DNA of 64,000 nt from Halomonas caseinilytica. GTDB lineage: Bacteria > Pseudomonadota > Gammaproteobacteria > Pseudomonadales > Halomonadaceae. This document shows, one piece after another, positions 16,968 to 25,572 of this stretch. Every line of letters begins with the position of its first letter. The stretch's first letter is position 1. The DNA lies in NCBI RefSeq assembly GCF_001662305.1, contig NZ_BDEP01000005.1:98382-162381 (forward strand), read 5' to 3'. Under the pieces are notes generated by a model. It was not told the DNA's origin. It worked only from the letters and a program-made list of their open reading frames with translations, and made no database searches. The position numbers and the translations under genes were made by a program.

Positions 16968-18182
16968 ATGCTGATCATCAAGAATTGCCGACTTTTCGAT
17001 GGTCTCAGCGAGACCGTCAAGGACGACCAGAGCGTTGTGATCGAAGACGGCCGCATCAGTCACATCGTCGACGGTGTCGAGAGCTCGGCCCACGCTGATG
17101 TGATCGATGCCGCCGGAGCGACGCTGACACCTGGGTTGATCGATGCACACGTGCATGTTCTTGCGGCATCGGCGAGTCTCAAGCAGGTCGACTTGATGGC
17201 GCCTTCCTATGTCGCACAGTTTGCGCATCATTCACTGCGCGCCATGTTAAGGCGGGGGTTCACCAGTGTCCGGGACGCAGCGGGGGCTGATTACGGGCTG
17301 GCACAAGCCGTTGAAGAAGGGCTGATCGATGGTCCCCGGCTCTTTTACTGTGGCAAGGCCTTGAGCCAGACCGGAGGGCATGGTGACTGGACGCCATTCG
17401 AGGGTGGATGCCTCTGTGGTTGCGGGGCCTCAACGAGTATTTCCCGCATCGCCGATGGCGTGGAAAACGTGCAGCACGCCGCTCGGGACGAGCTGCGCAA
17501 GGGAGCCAACCATATCAAGATCATGGCTGGCGGCGGCGTGGCCTCACCCTCTGATCCGATAGATGTGTTGCAATACACGGAAGACGAGATCCGGGCGATC
17601 GTCTGGGAAGCGAAGGCATGGGGCAAATATTGTCTGGCGCATGCCTATATTCCTGAAGCCATCTCGCGTTGCCTGGAATACGGGGTGCGCTCGATAGAGC
17701 ATGCCAATCTGATCGACAAGTCAGCTTGTGAGCTGGCCAAGCAACGTGAAGCCTTTATTGTGCCCACGGTCAGCACGTACGAGGCACTGGCCAAGTATGG
17801 AAAGGAGATGGGATTACCTGCGGTTAGCTGCGCCAAGGTAGAAGATGTTCGCCAACAAGGTCTGGATGCCCTGGAGCTCCTCCGGGATAGCGGCGTTCAG
17901 GTCGGCTTGGGCAGTGACTTGCTCGGTGAGATGCAACGTTATCAAATGCGCGAATTCATGTTGCGCGGAGAAACCTTTTCGCCCATTGAAGTGCTCAAGC
18001 AGGCGACCTCAAACAATGCTCGCCTGCTTGACCGTGAAGGAGAGATTGGCGTGATACGCCCTGGGGCACTGGCTGACCTGGCCCTGTGGGAAGGGCAGCC
18101 CGATGAGGACCTCGGAGTGCTCGAGTATCCGGAAAAGACGCTCAAGGCCGTCTTCAAGGAAGGGCGACAGATCACCTGGTAA
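16968..18182 (+). CDS. Metal-dependent amidohydrolase (imidazolonepropionase-like / Xaa-dipeptidase group)
   Basis: The 404-residue amidohydrolase-superfamily enzyme has N-terminal beta-sandwich strands, then the TIM-barrel metal motif GLIDAHVHV with His61 and His63. It continues with a bridging lysine candidate Lys184 (ANHIKIMAGGGVASP), His225 (CLAHAYIPEA), His245 (SIEHANLID) and Asp317 (VGLGSDLLG). The closest group I recognise is that of cyclic or Xaa-Pro/Xaa-Arg dipeptide hydrolases (Sgx9260-like). It is coupled to an upstream sodium symporter and a TetR regulator, which suggests import and cleavage of a dipeptide-like compound. The substrate is unknown. A strong terminator lies 113 bp after the stop. 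Confidence 0.88.
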   Translation: MLIIKNCRLFDGLSETVKDDQSVVIEDGRISHIVDGVESSAHADVIDAAGATLTPGLIDAHVHVLAASASLKQVDLMAPSYVAQFAHHSLRAMLRRGFTSVRDAAGADYGLAQAVEEGLIDGPRLFYCGKALSQTGGHGDWTPFEGGCLCGCGASTSISRIADGVENVQHAARDELRKGANHIKIMAGGGVASPSDPIDVLQYTEDEIRAIVWEAKAWGKYCLAHAYIPEAISRCLEYGVRSIEHANLIDKSACELAKQREAFIVPTVSTYEALAKYGKEMGLPAVSCAKVEDVRQQGLDALELLRDSGVQVGLGSDLLGEMQRYQMREFMLRGETFSPIEVLKQATSNNARLLDREGEIGVIRPGALADLALWEGQPDEDLGVLEYPEKTLKAVFKEGRQITW

Positions 18183-18294
18183 TCCATCGCCCCTGTGACG
18201 AAAGGTTCAGCATTCCATGAGCCAGCATTATCTCCAGGTTGATTGTGGAGATGGTCAGAGAAGAAACTATAAGGTTGATGGATGACTGGATAAT

Positions 18295-18324
18295 AAAAAC
18301 CGAGCCATTGGGCTCGGTTTTTTT
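18295..18324. terminator. Rho-independent terminator, probably bidirectional
   Basis: A 12-bp stem, AAAAACCGAGCC (18295-18306) paired with GGCTCGGTTTTT (18311-18322), encloses an ATTG loop. It has an A-run on the left and a T-run on the right, so it can end the amidohydrolase transcript on the plus strand and the OmpW-like transcript on the minus strand. Confidence 0.9.
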
Positions 18325-18349
18325 AATGCTTCAGGCACTGCCATGACCT

Positions 18350-18985
18350 TCAGAATCGATAGCTAATGCCACCCATGACCACCAGGGGATCGATATCGAC
18401 CGTGGTGTCGTAACTTGAGCCGCCGATGGTTGCCGTGGCATCCGTGTCGATATCCAGATACCAGGCGGCTGCATTGAGCGCCCAGTGATCGTCGAGCAGC
18501 AGGTCAACGCCGAGCTGAGCGGCAACGCCCCAGGAATCATCCAGCTCCAGGTTGCCGCCGTTGACGTGCTCATCGGAAAAGTGGGTGTAATTGACCCCAA
18601 CGCCCGCATAGGGTTGAACCGGTGATGTCGTGCCACCCAAAGGATAGTATTGAACGGTCAAGGTGGGTGGCAGGTGCTTGGTCGAGGCAATGTTGGCGCC
18701 GTCCAGCGCGATGTCATGTTCAAAGGGCTCTGCCGCGAGCAGCTCGATGCCCACCTTGTCCATGAAGCGATATCCGAGGGTAAAGGCCGCACCTCTGTCC
18801 GAGTCGACATCGACGTCGCTGACGCCAATGGAATTGAAGTTGCCGTTGTCACTCTTGGGATCGACCTTGGCAACGCCTACCCGCGTGTAAATGTCACCCT
18901 TGCCATAAGATGCCAATGCGGAAGAGGAGAAAGCTCCACCTGCCAGGGCCAGGAAAATGGCAGATAATGCAGTAACCTTCTTCAT
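18350..18985 (-). CDS. OmpW-family outer membrane protein
   Basis: This 211-residue small beta-barrel protein has a signal peptide (MKKVTALSAIFLALAGGAFS, cleavage after ALA near residue 26). It continues YGKGDIYTRVGVAKVDPKSD, then FTLGYRFMDKVGIELLAAEP and TLTVQYYPLGG, the OmpW pattern, and ends in the aromatic C-terminus MGGISYRF expected by the barrel-assembly machinery. OmpW proteins form eight-stranded outer-membrane channels for hydrophobic compounds and respond to salt and metal stress. The start is the ATG complementary to 18983-18985, preceded by GGGAG. A GGCCAA-CC-TTGGCC palindrome at 19033-19046 lies in the upstream region. Confidence 0.9.
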   Translation of the reverse strand: MKKVTALSAIFLALAGGAFSSSALASYGKGDIYTRVGVAKVDPKSDNGNFNSIGVSDVDVDSDRGAAFTLGYRFMDKVGIELLAAEPFEHDIALDGANIASTKHLPPTLTVQYYPLGGTTSPVQPYAGVGVNYTHFSDEHVNGGNLELDDSWGVAAQLGVDLLLDDHWALNAAAWYLDIDTDATATIGGSSYDTTVDIDPLVVMGGISYRF

Positions 18986-19192
18986 TAGATCGACTCCCTC
19001 GAAAATGCTGGCGTCTGAACGCTGAGTGCAGAGGCCAACCTTGGCCAAACTGACATTCTCTACTTTACTTGTTTCTGATTTATCTTTCCTGAGGCAGGTT
19101 GTCGCATTGCGGGTGTCGATTCGACAGGCTCCCGTTCGACCATATCAGGCATCAAGAAACGTCACGATGTCTATCAATCGAGGGAGTTGACC

Positions 19193-19843
19193 ATGATCCA
19201 GCTATACGGAGCACCTCCGACACGTGCCCTGCGTGTTCTTTGGTTGCTCAACGAGCTAGGCCTGGAGTACGAGATATGCCCGGTGGACCTTCTGCAAGGT
19301 GAGCACCTGCAGCGGGACTTTCGTTCCCTCAACCCGGCGGCCCGGGTTCCCGTGTTGGTCGATGGGGATCTGGTGGTGACCGAGTCGTCGGCGATCCAGC
19401 TCTACCTGGCCGAGAAACATCCCCAATCGGGGTTCATGCCCGAGACCGTGGAGGAAAGGGCCCAGATGTATCGCTGGATCTTCTTTTTGGCGACCGAAAT
19501 CGAGGCCCCTCTGTGGCGCATCGCTCGCCATACCTTCCTTTATCCGGAAGATAAGCGCTTGCCTGAGGATGCCGCGCTGGCCCGGCAGGAATGCGTGGAG
19601 ATGGTGGCCGTGCTCGAGCGGCACATGGCGGATCGTGATGTCATGGTGGGCAACCGGCTCAGCGTGGCCGATTTCAATGCCGCCTATACGCTGGACTGGG
19701 CGAACGAAGAGAAGATGCTTGATGAGGCGCCGAGGTTGAGAGCATACCTGACGTCGATGCATGCCCGTCCCACGGCACCGCCCACGATTGCTGAGGCGTT
19801 CAAGGCGCTGGAAAAGGGGGATGCCATCGGCGGGGCGGGGTGA
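19193..19843 (+). CDS. Glutathione S-transferase family protein
   Basis: The 216-residue protein has a thioredoxin-fold N-terminal domain (MIQLYGAPPTRALRVLWLLN, FRSLNPAARVPVLVDGDLVV, TESSAIQLYLAEKH) and a helical C-terminal domain with the N-capping box VGNRLSVADFNAAYTLDWA. The E-S-S-A segment is the usual glutathione gamma-glutamyl contact. The start chosen is ATG 19193, six bases after AGGGAG; an in-frame TTG at 19187 overlaps the ribosome site and is unlikely. It is monocistronic. The substrate is unknown. Confidence 0.9.
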   Translation: MIQLYGAPPTRALRVLWLLNELGLEYEICPVDLLQGEHLQRDFRSLNPAARVPVLVDGDLVVTESSAIQLYLAEKHPQSGFMPETVEERAQMYRWIFFLATEIEAPLWRIARHTFLYPEDKRLPEDAALARQECVEMVAVLERHMADRDVMVGNRLSVADFNAAYTLDWANEEKMLDEAPRLRAYLTSMHARPTAPPTIAEAFKALEKGDAIGGAG

Positions 19844-19940
19844 TCTGGCCCAGGGGCACGACATTGATAGTGGAAAATTATAAGCAGGTTAACTATATTG
19901 ATGGGTTTGTCCCATTCGATTCTGCATCCTGCGAGGTCGC

Positions 19941-20672
19941 ATGAACCCTACCATCGAGTTGATGAAGTCCCACCGTTCGATTCGCCAGTTCACCGAGCAG
20001 CGGATTCCCCGCGAGACGCTGCTCGAGCTGATCCGTGCCGGCCAGGCAGCTGCCACGTCCAGCCATGTGCAGGCCTACAGCGTCATCCACGTGAAGAACC
20101 CGAGCAATCGCGAGCGGATCGCCGAGCTGGCCGGTGGTCAGGACTATATCGTCAGTTGCTCCGACTTCCTGATGTTCTGTGCCGACATGAAGCGGCCTAC
20201 CGAGGCATCCGAGCGTACCGGTGCCGCTGTCACGCGAGGGACGACCGAGCAGTTGCTGGTGGCCAGCGTCGATACGGCGCTGATGGCGCAGAACGTGGCG
20301 CTTGCCGCCGAGTCCGAGGGCCTGGGCATCTGCTACATCGGCGGTATCCGCAACAATCCGGAAGCCATCAGTGACCTGCTGCGGCTGCCGAAGCACGTGT
20401 ATCCGGTGTTTGGCATGTGCCTTGGCTATCCGGCCGACGAGCCGGACATCAAGCCGCGCCTGCCGGTGGAGGCGATCCTCAAGGAAGATGTCTACGAGGA
20501 CGACGAGGCGCACGTGGCCGCTTTCGATGCGTCCATGCAGCGCTATTACAGCGAACGCAAGGGAGGCAACAAGAGCTCCGACTGGTCCCGCAATCTGACA
20601 CCGCTCTTCGCGACCAAGCTGCGTCCGCACATGCGGGACTTCCTGGTCGAACGTGGCTTCGAGATGAAGTGA
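19941..20672 (+). CDS. nfsA: Oxygen-insensitive NADPH nitroreductase (NfsA-type)
   Basis: The 243-residue FMN nitroreductase is of the NfsA/FRP group. It shows the FMN-binding N-terminus MKSHRSIRQFTEQRIPRETL, then AGQAAATSSHVQAYSVIHV, VDTALMAQNVALAAESEGLG and ICYIGGIRNNPEAISDLLRL, and PVFGMCLGYPADEPDIKPRL. Such enzymes reduce nitroaromatics and quinones with NADPH. The length is typical. The gene stands alone; the following 270 bp contain no convincing gene. Confidence 0.92.
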   Translation: MNPTIELMKSHRSIRQFTEQRIPRETLLELIRAGQAAATSSHVQAYSVIHVKNPSNRERIAELAGGQDYIVSCSDFLMFCADMKRPTEASERTGAAVTRGTTEQLLVASVDTALMAQNVALAAESEGLGICYIGGIRNNPEAISDLLRLPKHVYPVFGMCLGYPADEPDIKPRLPVEAILKEDVYEDDEAHVAAFDASMQRYYSERKGGNKSSDWSRNLTPLFATKLRPHMRDFLVERGFEMK

Positions 20673-20942
20673 GTCGCCAACCCCCTCCATGACCAGCGAC
20701 CCGACACTCGGTTGGGACGACGTCTCCTTCCTCGTGATTCACGAACCAGTCGCTCAGCTCGGCGCTCGCTTCAACGGGTCGTCGAGCATACGTCGTGCAT
20801 GACCCACCCGATGGCGATTCGAGCACAAGAAACGGAGTGCTTGGATTAGCTCTCTCCACGAGAGTTGGCATGGGAACCGCAACTTGCATGGCGAGTTCTT
20901 GGCGTCATCGGTTCCTCATTCCATCGGAAAAAGGGGGAAATC

Positions 20943-21713
20943 ATGCAGACACTTCAGCAAAAGGTCACCATCATCACGGGAGCCAGTTCCGGCATCGGTC
21001 GTGCCACGGCACTGTTGTTCGCCAGTGAAGGGGCGAAGGTCGTTCTTGGCGCGCGGCGTCAGTCAGAACTCGATGGGGTCGTGGAGGACATCAGGGCATT
21101 GGGCGGTGACGCCATTGCCGTGGTGGGGGATGTCCGGGAAGAAGCGCACACCAAGGCGCTGGTCAACACAGCCGTCGGCCGCTTCGGCGGCCTCGACATT
21201 GCCTTCAACAATGCTGGCGTGATCGGGCGAATGGCGCCCGCCTCCGAGCTGACGCGCGAGGAGTGGAGTCAGGTGATCGAAACGAACCTCACCGGAGCGT
21301 TTCTGGGCGCCAGACACCAGGTGCCGGCGCTGCTTGAGCGAGGCGGTGGCTCGCTGATCTTCACCTCGAGCTTCGTTGGCTACACGGCCAGCATACCCGG
21401 TATGTCGGCCTATGCGGCGAGCAAGGCCGGGCTCATCGGATTGGCCAAAACGCTGGCCGTCGAGCACGGTGCGCAGGGCCTGCGGGTCAACGCCCTCCTT
21501 CCGGGCGGGGCGGATACGCCTGCCAACATGGTGAACGCACCGGATGCGACGCAGGAGGTACGGGACTTCGTCGAAGGACTGCATGCCCTCAAGCGGATCG
21601 CCAGCCCCGAGGAAATCGCCAAGGCCGTGCTATTCCTGGCCTCCGAGGCCTCGAGTTTCGTGAGTGGCAGCGCGATGCTCGTGGACGGCGGATTATCCAT
21701 CAACAGGACCTGA
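20943..21713 (+). CDS. Short-chain dehydrogenase/reductase
   Basis: The 256-residue classical SDR has the cofactor motif TGASSGIGRA at residues 13-22, the NNAG motif (AFNNAGVIG), catalytic Ser (FTSSFVGYTA), the YxxxK pair in SAYAASKAG, and the C-terminal SGSAMLVDGGLSI. It acts on an unknown alcohol/ketone pair with NAD(P). The start is ATG 20943; the open frame 26 codons upstream has no ribosome site. A MerR-TipAS regulator follows 95 bp downstream in the same direction and may control it. Confidence 0.92.
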   Translation: MQTLQQKVTIITGASSGIGRATALLFASEGAKVVLGARRQSELDGVVEDIRALGGDAIAVVGDVREEAHTKALVNTAVGRFGGLDIAFNNAGVIGRMAPASELTREEWSQVIETNLTGAFLGARHQVPALLERGGGSLIFTSSFVGYTASIPGMSAYAASKAGLIGLAKTLAVEHGAQGLRVNALLPGGADTPANMVNAPDATQEVRDFVEGLHALKRIASPEEIAKAVLFLASEASSFVSGSAMLVDGGLSINRT

Positions 21714-21808
21714 GTATGCGTGTTGCGAGATTTTGTTACGGGGCATTTGACCCTCACGCGACGTGAGGCGCCAGACTTCAGCCACGCGTGGAGGAGAGGA
21801 GATACAGC

Positions 21809-22834
21809 ATGCTGTTACGTGTCGGTGAACTGGCCAGACGCACCGGACTGACCGTCCGGACGCTGCACCATTACGACGACATCGGCCTGCTCAAGCCCTC
21901 CACGCGTTCCGACGCCGGTTATCGGCTCTATCGACGCCAGGATGTCGCGCGCCTGCATCGCATACAGGCGCTGCGTTCCCTGGGTATGTCGCTGGCCGAT
22001 ATCGGCACCTTGCTCGACCAGCCGTCTCCACCGCTGTCGACCGTCATCGAGCGGCAGATGCGCCTGCTGGAACACCAGATCGTGCAGAAGACTCAGCTGC
22101 GCGACCGTCTGGCGAACCTGCATCGCCAGGTCGTGAACGGCGAGGAACCGGCAATGGACGACTGGCTGAAAACACTGGAGTTGATGACGATGTACGACCG
22201 CTACTTCTCCCCGGAGGAGCTCGATCGATTGCCGCTCTACCAGGCCGACAACGCACGCTGGGCGGAATGGAAGGACCTGGTCAAGGAAGCCGAGGCGCTG
22301 TTGCAGCAGGGCACCTCTCCCGCATCATCCGAGGCGCGGGATCTGGCGATGCGCTGGATGGCGAAACTCGAGCGTGATACCGCCGGCGACCCGGCTCTGC
22401 TCGAAAAGCTGAATGCCATGCATGCCAACGAACCCGATGCGCAGGAGCAACTGGGTATTTCCACGCGGGTCTCGGATTTCGTGATGCAGGCGTTCGCCGA
22501 GTACAAGCTGACCTTCTATCGGCGCTATCTCTCGGATGCGGAGTTCGATCTCATGCGAGAGAACTACCCGCAGTGCATGCATGAGTGGCCGCCCTTAATG
22601 GCCAGGTTGCGTCAGTTGCTGGAGCAGGGCACGCGCCCCGAGGAACCGGCCGCGCAGCAACTGGCCCGGGAATGGCTGGCCTTGCTGCAACGTTTTGCCG
22701 GCGACGACCCAGCCACGCACCAGAAGATCCGGCAGGCCAATGAGCAGGAACCGGCACTGAAGGACAGTACCTGGATGAATGATCGCATGAAGGATTACCT
22801 AGGCCAGGCCGTTGCGAGCCTGACGGCGGGTTGA
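21809..22834 (+). CDS. MerR-family regulator with two tandem TipAS-type ligand domains
   Basis: This is a 341-residue protein. Residues 1-75 form a MerR winged helix (LLRVGELARRTGLTVRTLHH, then YRLYRRQDVARLHRI), and 76-115 form the dimerisation coiled coil. Residues about 127-233 and 234-337 are two similar helical units: MYDRYFSPEELDRL corresponds to FYRRYLSDAEFDLM, and RDLAMRWMAKLERD corresponds to QQLAREWLALLQRF. TipAS domains in TipAL and related regulators bind cyclic peptide antibiotics. Two copies in one chain suggest an internal duplication. The start is ATG 21809, preceded by GGAGAGGAG. It ends at a strong terminator. Confidence 0.9.
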   Translation: MLLRVGELARRTGLTVRTLHHYDDIGLLKPSTRSDAGYRLYRRQDVARLHRIQALRSLGMSLADIGTLLDQPSPPLSTVIERQMRLLEHQIVQKTQLRDRLANLHRQVVNGEEPAMDDWLKTLELMTMYDRYFSPEELDRLPLYQADNARWAEWKDLVKEAEALLQQGTSPASSEARDLAMRWMAKLERDTAGDPALLEKLNAMHANEPDAQEQLGISTRVSDFVMQAFAEYKLTFYRRYLSDAEFDLMRENYPQCMHEWPPLMARLRQLLEQGTRPEEPAAQQLAREWLALLQRFAGDDPATHQKIRQANEQEPALKDSTWMNDRMKDYLGQAVASLTAG

Positions 22835-22856
22835 GGCCGTTATCCATGCCGCTTCG

Positions 22857-22887
22857 GGGCCACGCCGAGACGTGGCCCTGTTTTTTT
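22857..22887 (+). terminator. Rho-independent terminator after the MerR-TipAS gene
   Basis: GGGCCACG (22857-22864) pairs with CGTGGCCC (22871-22878) around a six-base loop, followed by TG and seven T residues. It lies 23 bp beyond the stop codon at 22834. Confidence 0.92.
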
Positions 22888-23068
22888 GCGGCTCGTCATC
22901 GGGGCCAAGCTTACTGCGACCGCCCAGAGCCTAGCCGATACGCCAGTCACTCTATGAACATTGCACGTTGCGACTACAGTTACAGTGATCGACATCGGCA
23001 AGAGATTCCCGAGCAACCATCGAATGCATGAATTGAATGCACGAGAAGCCCCGCGGATGAGGTGACGC

Positions 23069-23419
23069 ATGAAGGTCAAACGCATCATGGCTAACACGGC
23101 CACGGAAGATCTCGACAAGGCAGAAGCCTTCTATGGCCGCATCCTGGGCCTGGAGCGGCTCATGGATCATGGCTGGTTTCGCACCTACGGCTCGGACGAG
23201 CGAATGCGGGTCCAGGTGAGCTTTGGTGCCGAGGGTGGCTCGGGTACCGAGGTGCCCGATCTCTCCATCGAAGTCGATGATCTCGAGACGGCGCTGGCAC
23301 GCTTCGAGGAAGCGAGCGTGCCTATAGAATACGGCCCAGTCAGCGAGCCCTGGGGCGTGCGGCGTTTCTACGTTCGCGACCCGTTCGGCAAGCTCGTCAA
23401 TATCCTGCAGCACGAGTGA
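23069..23419 (+). CDS. VOC (glyoxalase/bleomycin-resistance fold) family protein
   Basis: The 116-residue single-module vicinal-oxygen-chelate protein shows the first beta-alpha-beta half with TEDLDKAEAFYGRILGLERL and the second with SIEVDDLETALARFEEASVP, ending RFYVRDPFGKLVNILQH, where the family's late Glu/Gln/His metal-ligand strand lies. It could be a lyase, dioxygenase relative or binding protein; the catalytic role is undecided. The start is ATG 23069. No operon partner is evident. Confidence 0.88.
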   Translation: MKVKRIMANTATEDLDKAEAFYGRILGLERLMDHGWFRTYGSDERMRVQVSFGAEGGSGTEVPDLSIEVDDLETALARFEEASVPIEYGPVSEPWGVRRFYVRDPFGKLVNILQHE

Positions 23420-23520
23420 GTGAAGCCGGCTTTCGGGCAGCGCATCGTCCCTCGCATCGGTTTGCCTCCATGACGGCTCTCTCCCGCATCGGCCGGAGCG
23501 GAGCTGATATGCGTCAGTCG

Positions 23521-24015
23521 TCAGCCTTGAAGCATGTGCGCGTATCCCTGGCTTGCGACCCACAAGCCAAGGCCGAAACTGGCATGTATGAAGAGGCTGC
23601 TAAGCCTGGCGACATTCGGCCGAGGAGTCTTGCGCGCGGCTATCCCCGCCCCCAAACAAGGCTGCAGGATGAGAAAGGGGACGAGTGCCGTCAGCACACC
23701 AAACATTAGCGGCGGTAGGAGGGTCGCATGCTCGAGCCATTCCGCCCCTGCCAGACTGAGAAATACAGCAGCGAAAACGATCCCGACGAGGTAGTGTGCA
23801 GCCCACCCCAGGGCAGATTCGCCGCGAACCCGGCTGCTTTTGCTGATAGGGCGGTGGACGATTGTGCCGTTGGGAAGATGCCCCAGCCAGCGTCCCACCA
23901 TCGCGTAATTCAGTGAAGGAATGCTGAGCAGGCGACTTCGCAGCAGAGCGATGACATCCATAAAGATGGTCGCACCTATTCCAATGAGCACGGCATCTAT
24001 CGTCAGGTCAGTCAT
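23521..24015 (-). CDS. DUF2938 family membrane protein
   Basis: The 164-residue membrane protein has about four hydrophobic segments (AVLIGIGATIFMDVIALL, HYLVGIVFAAVFLSLAG, PPLMFGVLTALVPFLIL, HASFGLGLWVASQGYA) and the conserved GRWLGHLPNGTIVHRPI stretch of DUF2938. Its function is unknown. The start is the ATG complementary to 24013-24015. A MerR-type promoter with 19-bp spacing points toward it from the intergenic region shared with the divergent MerR gene, so it is probably the primary target of that regulator. Confidence 0.85.
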   Translation of the reverse strand: MTDLTIDAVLIGIGATIFMDVIALLRSRLLSIPSLNYAMVGRWLGHLPNGTIVHRPISKSSRVRGESALGWAAHYLVGIVFAAVFLSLAGAEWLEHATLLPPLMFGVLTALVPFLILQPCLGAGIAARKTPRPNVARLSSLFIHASFGLGLWVASQGYAHMLQG

Positions 24016-24155
24016 TGCTGGGCTCCTGCTACTAGCGAGTCTTTCATTTCGAGGCACTTCAGGTCGACGTGACCTGGCTCGTGAGGGACGCGGTCATGGG
24101 TATCAGAGCTCACCATGTGATTTGATTTCCTTGGGCAGTCAAGTTGAGATCGAAT

Positions 24156-24186
24156 AAGCTACTACTTCAAGTCAACTTGAAGTCAA
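24156..24186 (-). promoter_or_regulatory. MerR-type promoter and operator between the DUF2938 and MerR genes
   Basis: On the minus strand, -35 TTGACT (24181-24186) and -10 TAGCTT (24156-24161) are separated by 19 bp, the stretched spacing that MerR proteins compensate by twisting DNA. The spacer holds the near-perfect palindrome ACTTCAAGT-TG-ACTTGAAGT (24164-24183). It directs transcription to DUF2938 and lies 8 bp from the MerR start codon, so binding should also affect merR expression. Confidence 0.72.
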
Positions 24187-24191
24187 GTCGC

Positions 24192-24614
24192 ATGCTGGAC
24201 ATTACTGAGCTTTCACGAAAAAGCGGGGTTCCCGCCTCAAAACTGCGCTATTACGAGGAAGTCGGGCTTATTCGATCCGTCGGGCGGAAAGGGCTGCGTC
24301 GTGTCTTCGAACCCGATGTGTTGCCACGTCTTGCGTTGATTGCGTTGGGGCAGGCTGCGGGATTCTCATTGGCCGAGATCCGCGGAATGCTGGGACAGGG
24401 GAAGGAGCCAAGCATCGACCGAGACATGCTGGCTGCCAAGGCAGATGCTGTGGATCGCCATATCAAGGAATTGAGCGCGTTGCGTGATGGATTGCGTCAT
24501 GCCGCGACCTGCACGGCTCCTAGCCATCTGGAATGCCCGACCTTTCAGCGCCTGATGAGGATCGCCTTGACGCGCCAGGGGATGCGAAAAAAGGTTCGTC
24601 CGACGCGGCAGTGA
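24192..24614 (+). CDS. MerR-family transcriptional regulator
   Basis: This 140-residue protein has a MerR winged helix (MLDITELSRKSGVPASKLRY, then YEEVGLIRSVGR) and a dimerisation helix (DRHIKELSALRDGLRHAATC). Cysteines sit at the C-terminal end (TCTAPSHLECPTF), as in metal- or redox-sensing members, but the arrangement is not that of SoxR. The start is ATG 24192; an upstream in-frame ATG at 24144 would place coding sequence over the operator. It is divergent from DUF2938, with a MerR-type operator between. A matching operator lies 3.1 kb away, before the FMN reductase at 27388. Confidence 0.88.
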   Translation: MLDITELSRKSGVPASKLRYYEEVGLIRSVGRKGLRRVFEPDVLPRLALIALGQAAGFSLAEIRGMLGQGKEPSIDRDMLAAKADAVDRHIKELSALRDGLRHAATCTAPSHLECPTFQRLMRIALTRQGMRKKVRPTRQ

Positions 24615-24747
24615 AGAAGGGACTTCTCGTGGTGAAAGCACATGCTGGCGGCCTCGCTGCCATCCCGCGGAAATCTTGCGCTGCTATCGTCATGGCATTG
24701 GCGATGCATCGTCGCGTCGCGCGCTCCAGGCTTCCCCGGGAGGAATC

Positions 24748-25572
24748 ATGCACGAGTCGTCTCTGATCGCGTCATTGCAACACGCTGCCCGCCTTGCCGG
24801 TGCGCATCTTCTCGAGGGCTACCAGGCTGCCGGTGCCATCGACTTCGAAGCCAAGGGGGCCTCCGACTTCGTGACGCACTATGACCGTGCGGCGGAGCGG
24901 ATCATCATCGACTGCCTCCAGCGCGCTCATCCCGGCCTGGCCTTTCTCGGCGAGGAAAGCGGCGTGACGCCGTCCGGGGCCGGCGATACCACGGTGATCA
25001 TCGATCCGCTGGATGGCACCAACAACTTCCTGCATCGGGTGCCTCACTTCTCGGTCTCCATCGCCGTGCGCCAAGGCCGTTCATTGACCCACGGCGTGGT
25101 CTATCAGCCGCTGCTGGACGAGATGTTGTGGGCGGTGGCGGGGGAAGGCGCGTATCGCAACGAGCAACGCATCGCCGCGCCGCCGGCCCGGGCCCTGCAC
25201 GAAATGCTGATCGCCACTTGCCTGCCCTATCACGACAAGGGCGACTGCCCGACCAGCCTGGCCCAGTTGACGGCGCTGATGCCCCGAGTCGCCGGCATCC
25301 GTGTGCCCGGTTCGGCGGCTCTCGAGGTCGCCTATGCTGGCCTCGGCCGCTTCGATGCCTTCTGGTCCCAGGGCGCTCGGCTCGAGTTGTGGGATGTCGC
25401 CGCCGGCATCGTCATCGCCCGCGAGGCAGGTTGCACGGTCACCGATATTGCCGGTGACTCGACGCCCGACGAATGGGCCAGCCTGCTGGTGGCGCATCCC
25501 GAGCGGCACGGGGAGTTGCTCGAGATACTGTCTGCCGGCGGGCTCAGTCGTATTTGTGCTGCCAGCCCTTGA
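24748..25572 (+). CDS. Inositol monophosphatase-family phosphatase
   Basis: The 274-residue lithium-sensitive-type phosphatase has metal ligands in AFLGEESGV, IIDPLDGTNNFLHRVPHFSV and LELWDVAAGIVIAREAG. The family covers inositol-1-phosphatase (SuhB), HisN and CysQ; the sequence looks closest to the general IMPase group. The start is ATG 24748, preceded by GGGAGGA. Its 3' end overlaps the convergent gene at 25544 by 29 bp, so the two C-termini share DNA. Confidence 0.9.
   Translation: MHESSLIASLQHAARLAGAHLLEGYQAAGAIDFEAKGASDFVTHYDRAAERIIIDCLQRAHPGLAFLGEESGVTPSGAGDTTVIIDPLDGTNNFLHRVPHFSVSIAVRQGRSLTHGVVYQPLLDEMLWAVAGEGAYRNEQRIAAPPARALHEMLIATCLPYHDKGDCPTSLAQLTALMPRVAGIRVPGSAALEVAYAGLGRFDAFWSQGARLELWDVAAGIVIAREAGCTVTDIAGDSTPDEWASLLVAHPERHGELLEILSAGGLSRICAASP

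Noticed and set aside
20673..20942. Possible small minus-strand gene upstream of the SDR
   Set aside because: The open frame has no recognisable domain, no ribosome site and unlikely composition.
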